From Planctomycetaceae bacterium (GTDB lineage: Bacteria; Planctomycetota; Planctomycetia; Pirellulales; Thermoguttaceae), in NCBI GenBank assembly GCA_031278315.1, contig JAITKS010000304.1:1-10100 (forward strand): DNA of 10,100 nucleotides, written 5' to 3'. Position numbers and translations under genes: made by a program. Shown in pieces: positions 6,008-10,100 of the stretch (the stretch's first letter is position 1; the number at the start of each line of letters is the position of its first letter). The notes beneath the pieces were generated by a model that saw only the letters and a program-made list of their open reading frames with translations, had not been told where the DNA came from and ran no database searches.

Positions 6008-6090
6008 AAGTCCCGCTAGGGACGACACTTTATTAATTGTATGCTCCAGCATACGGAAGGAGCTAATTAAGTGTCGTCCCTGCGGGACTT
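6008..6090. repeat. Long near-perfect palindrome, CCCGC-AGGGACGACACTT family
   Basis: The left arm at 6008-6030 (AAGTCCCGCTAGGGACGACA then CTT) pairs with the right arm at 6069-6090 (AAGTGTCGTCCCTGCGGGAC then TT) over its whole length with a single extra base. The interior holds a second hairpin GTATGCT/AGCATAC (6039-6054). A half unit in opposite orientation follows at 6123-6172, and a decayed one-arm copy is at 8876-8928. The structure would form a large cruciform or RNA hairpin. It could end the copy 2 transcript, but lacks a T-run. Confidence 0.8.
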
Positions 6091-6122
6091 GGATAAGTTA
6101 TAGACGTGTGATCCGTAAACTA

Positions 6123-6172
6123 AAGCATACGGTTAATAAAGTTTTTTGGTGAATAGTCCCTAGCGGGACTTA
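6123..6172 (-). repeat. Half unit of the CCCGC-AGGGAC palindrome family
   Basis: AGCATACGGTTAATAAAG is the reverse complement of the interior of the unit at 6008-6090 (CTTTATTAA..GTATGCT), and AGTCCCTAGCGGGACTT at 6155-6171 matches its arm. The segment in between is unrelated, so it seems a rearranged partial copy. Confidence 0.6.
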
Positions 6173-6226
6173 ACAGGTATGTGATTGATAATTTAAAATT
6201 CGTAAACAACCAAAAAACGAAAACAA

Positions 6227-6280
6227 ATATTCCACTGATATATTACAAAGATTTTTAAACACGAAATAAACGAAATTTCA
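6227..6280 (+). repeat. TATTCCACTGATATATTACA motif with adjoining ACACGAAA repeat
   Basis: Positions 6229-6248 match 101-120 with one mismatch. The motif runs directly into the second copy of the ACAAAGATTT-TAAACACGAAA repeat found at 5949-5990. A third, inverted copy of the TATTCC motif lies at 6524-6541. Confidence 0.5.
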
Positions 6281-6652
6281 TAAAAGATTAAAACCAAATT
6301 CTATTTCTCATGTGTTCTCACATTTAATTTCATAGATTCTAATTTTTTGGTAATTGTCTATATTTAACTCATATTCATTACAAAGTACCAAATAGAAGAA
6401 AAAAATCTTGTCGAAACAAGACTCGCCGGTAAGATATCTATTGCAAGAATTGAAAGTCAATGATATACTTCCTGCCCTTCGTTTTTTTGAATTTAATGTG
6501 TAATAAAATAAGTATTCAAGATATGTAATATTTCAGCGGATTCGTTAATACAAGATTATCATAATGAAAGCCGTGATACTCTTTGAGATTTTACGTTACA
6601 GAAATTTATTTTACGAGTTGTATAAATGCCAATTTAAACAATAATAAAAGTC
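6281..6652. other. AT-rich upstream region of the radical SAM gene
   Basis: No coding frame is supported. It holds a small stem CTTGT/ACAAG (6407-6420) and the inverted TATTCC-type motif at 6524-6541. A weak promoter candidate is TTACAG (6596-6601) with TATAAA (6621-6626), but the 19-bp spacing is long, so I do not claim it. No Shine-Dalgarno is obvious before the ATG at 6653. Confidence 0.4.
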
Positions 6653-8872
6653 ATGATTAAAAAACTTAATATCGTTTATGTTGTTCCTTCTCGTTATGAC
6701 GATGATGGTTATGTACAGCGTTGGACTTGGGGCGTCGTTCCTTCTAACACATTAGCGGTGATCAAAAGTCTTGCCCGCGACATGATAGATAAGAAATCAT
6801 TGCCCGATGTTGAAATTACTTTGGAATCTTATGACGATAATATCCAAGAAATACCTTTCGATAAAATAGCACGTCATAATCTTGATCCTGAAACTAAAGT
6901 CGTTGTTGGTATAGTCGGCGTACAATCTAATCAATTTCCCCGCGCTTCTGATATTGCTCTTCGATTCCGTAAACTCGGTTTAGATGTAATGATTGGCGGA
7001 TTTCACGTTACAGGTGTAATAGCACTGTTCGATAAACTCACGCCTGAATTACAATTACTTGTTGATAACGGCGTATCTCTTGTTGCCGGCGAAGCCGAAA
7101 CGCCCGGAGTTATGGAAAAAATTTTTACCGATGCAATCAACAACGAATTACAATCGGTTTATCGTTTGCCTAAAGCTCCGGATTTGACAAACGCACCTCT
7201 CCCCAAAGCAGACCCTCAATATATTGATCATTTCGGCGCAAGATGGGCTACGATTGATTCGTCACGCGGTTGTCCTTTCGGGTGTACGTTTTGTACGGTA
7301 ATAAATATTCAAGGTCGAAAAATGCGATGCCGTTCTTCTGAAGCTGTAATCGAAACGGTCAAAGAAAATTGTCAAAACGGGATACCAAACTTCTTTTTTA
7401 CCGATGATAATTTCGCACGTTCCGCACATTGGGAAACAATTTTTGACGCTCTCGCTGAAATGAAACAAAACGGAAATTCCGTAAACTTCATGATGCAAAT
7501 AGATACGCAGTCGAGTAAAATTCCTAATTTCGTTGATAAAGCTGTTAAAGCCGGCTGCCGGATGGTTTTTATCGGAATGGAAAGTGTAAATCCTGACAAT
7601 ATCGCCGAAGCCGGTAAAACGCAGAATAAAGTCGAGCAATATCAATCGATGGTTCAAACTTGGCAGAGGTCAGGTGTAATTGTGCATGTCGGTTATATTA
7701 TTGGTTTCCCGAAAGATACAATTGAATCTGTAAAACGCGACATAATTTTTCTACGTGATCATGTCGGCGTTGACCTAGCATCGTTTTTTATGCTTACACC
7801 GTTGCCCGGCTCCGTTGATCATTTCGAGATGATCAAACGCGGCGTGCCTATCGATCCCGACTTGAATAAATACGACTCCTTCCACGAAACATTCGTACAT
7901 CAATCAATGAAACCGGGTGAATGGAAAGCAGCAACAAAATTAGCTTACACCGAATTTTATTCAAAAGAACATTGCACAAAAATTCTCAAACGATTACCCA
8001 AAGATCACTATTGGCTGATGTTTTGGAATTTGATTTGGTACCGTTACTCCGGCGTTCTTTCGGGTACGCACCCAATGATGACAGGCTTTTTCCGCCGAAA
8101 AAATAGACTCGATAGACGTACCGGTATGCCCCGTGAAAATATTTTCAAATTCTCATGGCGTTGGATTAAAGATTTCATTCTCGACAGCAGTTCATATATC
8201 AAATTATTTTTTGAGTTCCAAGAAATATGGTTCCTGACAAGACGAAGCGCAATGGTACAAGAAAAAATAGACGGCTTAGTCGCAACAAATAATGATAATA
8301 CCGTTACCATTGATTCTGCCGTAATCCCGGAACTACCGCGAACACGTGTTATGAATCATCTAATGAAAATACGTCATTGGGCTCCGCTTGCTCAATTGAA
8401 ATCGTGTTGGAACTCATTGCAACAGCGCGTCGCCGAATACAATTGGAAAGGACAATACGAAACCGCAATTCAAGAATTAAAAAATCAACTAAAAGCAACA
8501 GCAGAAAAATTACGTTCAATGGCGTCTTTAATTCGGCAAGATAAACATAAAGCTAAAGCATTAGAAGGTGTCGCTTTTGAAATCGATAATTATATCAATA
8601 TAATCGAATCTGAACCTGTAAACTCGACAACATTATACAAAATACAACAATTCGTAGGAGAAAAATTACTGGCACGATATGAAGAAATGTCAAGTAGTTG
8701 CGTGTATTTACGGCGTTGCGCTAATCGTTTAAGAACTAATGCAATTGAGAATATCAAAAAAGGTAAAATAATAAATTCCGGCATAGAGTTGACTCGCCGT
8801 TTATGGGTCATACCTGTTGACGCTTTTCTTTCTTTTAGATTTTTCCTCGCCGTATTCAGACAAGAACTTTAA
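6653..8872 (+). CDS. B12-binding-type radical SAM protein with long C-terminal extension
   Basis: Residues 1-165 have the layout of a cobalamin-binding-like Rossmann domain (VVVGIVGVQSNQFPRA, VMIGGFHVTG, LVAGEAE), although the classical DxHxxG cobalamin-ligand motif is not seen. Residues about 198-415 form a radical SAM barrel with the 4Fe-4S motif C207-x3-C211-x2-C214 (SSRGCPFGCTFC), FFFTDDNF, GMES and VGYIIGFPKDT, and LTPLPGS. Such enzymes cleave S-adenosylmethionine to start radical methylation, cyclisation or rearrangement; the substrate here cannot be told. Residues 416-530 (YWLMFWNLIWYRY, HPMMTGFFRR) are rich in Trp, Phe and Arg, suggesting membrane contact. Residues about 580-720 are mostly helical with coiled-coil character and end in a hydrophobic stretch (VDAFLSFRFFLAVF). 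At 739 residues it is longer than many family members, which are often 450-600. It stands alone, with no operon partner. Resemblance to an uncharacterised branch of B12-type radical SAM enzymes is from memory. Confidence 0.85.
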   Translation: MIKKLNIVYVVPSRYDDDGYVQRWTWGVVPSNTLAVIKSLARDMIDKKSLPDVEITLESYDDNIQEIPFDKIARHNLDPETKVVVGIVGVQSNQFPRASDIALRFRKLGLDVMIGGFHVTGVIALFDKLTPELQLLVDNGVSLVAGEAETPGVMEKIFTDAINNELQSVYRLPKAPDLTNAPLPKADPQYIDHFGARWATIDSSRGCPFGCTFCTVINIQGRKMRCRSSEAVIETVKENCQNGIPNFFFTDDNFARSAHWETIFDALAEMKQNGNSVNFMMQIDTQSSKIPNFVDKAVKAGCRMVFIGMESVNPDNIAEAGKTQNKVEQYQSMVQTWQRSGVIVHVGYIIGFPKDTIESVKRDIIFLRDHVGVDLASFFMLTPLPGSVDHFEMIKRGVPIDPDLNKYDSFHETFVHQSMKPGEWKAATKLAYTEFYSKEHCTKILKRLPKDHYWLMFWNLIWYRYSGVLSGTHPMMTGFFRRKNRLDRRTGMPRENIFKFSWRWIKDFILDSSSYIKLFFEFQEIWFLTRRSAMVQEKIDGLVATNNDNTVTIDSAVIPELPRTRVMNHLMKIRHWAPLAQLKSCWNSLQQRVAEYNWKGQYETAIQELKNQLKATAEKLRSMASLIRQDKHKAKALEGVAFEIDNYINIIESEPVNSTTLYKIQQFVGEKLLARYEEMSSSCVYLRRCANRLRTNAIENIKKGKIINSGIELTRRLWVIPVDAFLSFRFFLAVFRQEL

Positions 8873-8875
8873 AAA

Positions 8876-8928
8876 TCCCGCAGGATGACATCTTATTAAT
8901 CGTATGTTTCAGCATACAGCAGGAGCTT
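8876..8928 (+). repeat. Decayed one-arm copy of the CCCGC-AGGGAC palindrome
   Basis: TCCCGCAGGATGACATCTTA followed by TTAATCGTATG, TTTCAGCATAC and AGCAGGAGCT matches 6011-6064 with scattered changes. The second arm is missing. The inner hairpin is reduced to GTATG-CATAC. It starts four bases after the radical SAM stop codon. Confidence 0.7.
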
Positions 8929-8935
8929 CAAATGT

Positions 8936-8980
8936 GAATATACTCATTGTACTTTAAAATTCGGTATTCTTTTTCGTTAC
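8936..8980 (+). repeat. AT-rich 60-mer, partial copy
   Basis: GAATATACTCATTGTACTTT followed by AAAATTCGGTATTC and TTTTTCGTTAC matches 9899-9940 and the reverse of 161-223. It lacks the adjoining GCCCTGAAAGGGC palindrome. It lies between the convergent radical SAM and methyltransferase genes. Confidence 0.6.
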
Positions 8981-9002
8981 AAAAAATGAAATTGAGGAAT
9001 GT

Positions 9003-9707
9003 TTATTTTATTCCTCCCCATGAAGCGTAGCATATATTTTTGTGTAAAATTTCTATGTCTTTGAAACCGGCTTTTTTCATTAGTTCTATTTGGTAGGTAA
9101 TGGATCGCGGGGTATCTTCTTTTTCGATGCATTTTATTATATTTTGACAAAATTCTTTTCCGCCGGCTTTTTCGAGATATTCAGCATAACGATGCTGGAA
9201 AAATTCTGTTAAAGAGTTATTATCTTGTGTAATCAAGTCTGAAATCATCAAGCATCCTTTGGGTTTTAGGAAGTTATAAAGTTTTTTGAAAACATTTTCC
9301 CAATCTGAATTTTCGCGTAAATGATGTAAAACAGCACCCGCAAGAATAATATCAAAATGATTTTCTGATAATATAACGTTACGAATATCACATTGTATGA
9401 TTTGAACTTTTCCATTGGTTTTAGTAGAAATACGTTCGAATGCTTTATTCAGCATTGGTTGACTTAAATCAACAAGAGTACAATTCAGATTAGGAATTTT
9501 TTGCAGCATTGTTAAAGTATAATTTCCTGCACCGCATCCGATATCGAGTAAATTTTCTGCATTAGGGACAAGTATTTTAGCGGCTTCCGTAAGCAACTCT
9601 AAAGAATATTTAGGATCAATTGTAGAAATTTGTCCAGTATCTAAATTGGCGAACCGTTCAACATCATTATCGAATCGTTGACGAATTTCGTCTGTTGTTG
9701 ATTTCAT
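9003..9707 (-). CDS. Class I SAM-dependent methyltransferase
   Basis: A 234-residue cytosolic protein with the standard class I methyltransferase fold. Motif I is LDIGCGAGN (residues 54-62), which binds S-adenosylmethionine; the acidic residue ending strand 2 is D80 (LVDLSQPML); CDIRN (106-110) and DIILAGAVLHHL (119-130) correspond to motifs III-IV, and LKPKGCLMISD (147-157) follows. The last 75 residues (FFQHRYAEYLEKAGG, ELMKKAGFKDIEIL) give a small helical lid and a final strand as in small-molecule methyltransferases of the Methyltransf_11/25 type. The substrate cannot be deduced. The gene is monocistronic here and convergent with the radical SAM gene, so no pathway link is implied beyond shared use of S-adenosylmethionine. 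ATG at 9707 starts 17 bp from a terminally inverted repeat element, so that element probably lies in its promoter or leader. No Shine-Dalgarno is evident. Confidence 0.9.
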   Translation of the reverse strand: MKSTTDEIRQRFDNDVERFANLDTGQISTIDPKYSLELLTEAAKILVPNAENLLDIGCGAGNYTLTMLQKIPNLNCTLVDLSQPMLNKAFERISTKTNGKVQIIQCDIRNVILSENHFDIILAGAVLHHLRENSDWENVFKKLYNFLKPKGCLMISDLITQDNNSLTEFFQHRYAEYLEKAGGKEFCQNIIKCIEKEDTPRSITYQIELMKKAGFKDIEILHKNICYASWGGIK

Positions 9708-9724
9708 AATAGGTCAAATTAATT

Positions 9725-9789
9725 AGTGGTTAGTGGTTAGTTCGCATGCGGAAATTATCACGGGTTATAAGTTCAAATCACTAACCACT
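9725..9789 (-). repeat. GTGGTTAG/CGCATGCG element, complete 65-bp unit
   Basis: Perfect 11-bp terminal inverted repeats AGTGGTTAGTG (9725-9735) and CACTAACCACT (9779-9789) bound a unit with a central TTCGCATGCGGAA. It is the best-preserved member of the family (others at 1613-1773 and 4319-4388). It has no coding capacity, no obvious target-site duplication, and lies just upstream of the methyltransferase start. Confidence 0.75.
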
Positions 9790-9835
9790 GAGTGATGGTT
9801 TCAAGTTTTGACTCTTTGTAATTTATTATTTAAAA

Positions 9836-9891
9836 TCTTGTCAATCTTGTTATCCTGTTTTTCTGTTTTCCTGTTTTTCTGTCAAAAAACA
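9836..9891 (+). repeat. CCTGTTTTTCTGTTTT short tandem repeat
   Basis: CTTGTCAATCTTGTTATCCT is followed by alternating TTTTCTGTTTTCCTG units with a period of about 8 (16) bp and ends CTGTCAAAAAAC. The end is close to the terminal repeat CTGTCAAAAAAAC at 4402-4414. From memory, TTGTTATCCTGT-type phrases are common intergenic repeats in several phyla. Confidence 0.5.
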
Positions 9892-9896
9892 AAACT

Positions 9897-9960
9897 AATA
9901 TATACTCATTACACTTTAAATTTCGGTTTTCGTTTTAAACTAAACTCGCCCTGAAAGGGC
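9897..9960 (+). repeat. AT-rich 60-mer joined to GCCCTGAAAGGGC, full copy
   Basis: Best copy of the 60-mer: AATATATACTCATTACACTT, AAATTTCGG, TTTTCGTTTTAAAC, then ACTCGCCCTGAAAGGGC. It is found reversed at 161-223 and in part at 8936-8980. Because the 60-mer keeps the same junction to the palindrome at two places, the two parts behave as one mobile or duplicated unit. Confidence 0.65.
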
Positions 9961-10073
9961 AATCAGCATTAGCGTAGGGCGACGCCCTACGGAAAAAATA
10001 TAATACACCAAAGCCCTGTAAGGGCGGCAGCAAAAAATTATTTATGATCTTTAGGCTTGCGCCCTTTCAGGGC
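9948..10073. repeat. GCCCTGAAAGGGC palindrome array
   Basis: The array holds four short palindromes: GCCCTGAAAGGGC (9948-9960), CGTAGGGCGACGCCCTACG (9973-9991), GCCCTGTAAGGGC (10013-10025) and GCCCTTTCAGGGC (10061-10073). The outer two are exact reverse complements, so the array is itself terminally inverted. From memory, arrays of this type are dispersed in Bacteroidota and planctomycete genomes and resemble REP elements mobilised by IS200-like (Y1) transposases; no such gene is in the window. Confidence 0.75.
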
Positions 10074-10100
10074 TTAATTTCAAAGGTGAAACCATTACGT

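Noticed and set aside
6596..6626. Promoter TTACAG-19-TATAAA for the radical SAM gene
   Set aside because: Spacing is long and the -35 is weak; in such AT-rich DNA matches of this quality are expected by chance.
7262..8811. Minus-strand and alternate-frame open frames inside the radical SAM gene
   Set aside because: They fall wholly within a well supported coding sequence and show no recognisable motifs.
9948..10073. CRISPR array from regularly repeated GCCCTGAAAGGGC palindromes
   Set aside because: Repeats are only 13 bp, unequal, alternate with a different palindrome, and have uneven spacing; no cas genes are present.

Overview
The window looks like chromosomal DNA from a low-GC member of the Planctomycetota. 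The main evidence is two paralogous DUF1559 proteins with a prepilin-like N-terminus (FTLVELLVVIAIIG followed by a PAVQAAREAARR-type segment) and a C-terminal FADGSVHFI / YGIWGALGTPSGGE signature. This family is greatly expanded in planctomycetes. The assignment is inferred from protein signatures only; no rRNA or tRNA is visible.

Layout, left to right. Positions 1-232 are a repeat-filled gap. Positions 233-1564 (minus strand) encode a UvrC-type excinuclease subunit that keeps its GIY-YIG nuclease, cysteine cluster, UVR segment and RNase H-like nuclease but stops before the usual tandem helix-hairpin-helix domain. Positions 1565-2221 are a gap with a large inverted repeat and then a leader that is duplicated further on. 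Positions 2222-3519 hold DUF1559 copy 1, interrupted by a frameshift inside a run of 14 G. Positions 3697-4227 encode a small probable lipoprotein with a transthyretin/carboxypeptidase-regulatory-like fold. Positions 4228-4461 hold palindromic repeats. Positions 4621-5916 encode DUF1559 copy 2, which is intact. Positions 5917-6652 form a gene-free gap with a long near-perfect palindrome. Positions 6653-8872 encode a B12-binding-type radical SAM protein with a long C-terminal extension of unknown function. Positions 9003-9707 (minus) encode a class I SAM-dependent methyltransferase. The right end (9708-10100) is again packed with repeats.

The two DUF1559 genes and the lipoprotein gene between them form a surface or secretion-type cassette. 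About 1.5 kb (leader plus gene) is present twice at an offset of about 2.4 kb. Copy 1 has a homopolymer tract whose length decides whether the protein is made; one extra G would give an N-terminus that aligns with copy 2 without a gap across the tract. This looks like a phase-variable (contingency) locus, although a sequencing error or a simple pseudogene cannot be excluded from one sequence.

The other notable feature is repeat density. At least five families of short palindromic or terminally inverted repeats occupy nearly every intergenic space, with no transposase in the window: (a) the GTGGTTAG/CGCATGCG element, (b) the GGAACGCAGGCG hairpin, (c) the CCCGC-AGGGACGACACTT palindrome, (d) the GCCCTGAAAGGGC array and its associated AT-rich 60-mer, and (e) a TATTCCGCTGATATATTACA motif. 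The UvrC, radical SAM and methyltransferase genes show no operon link with one another.
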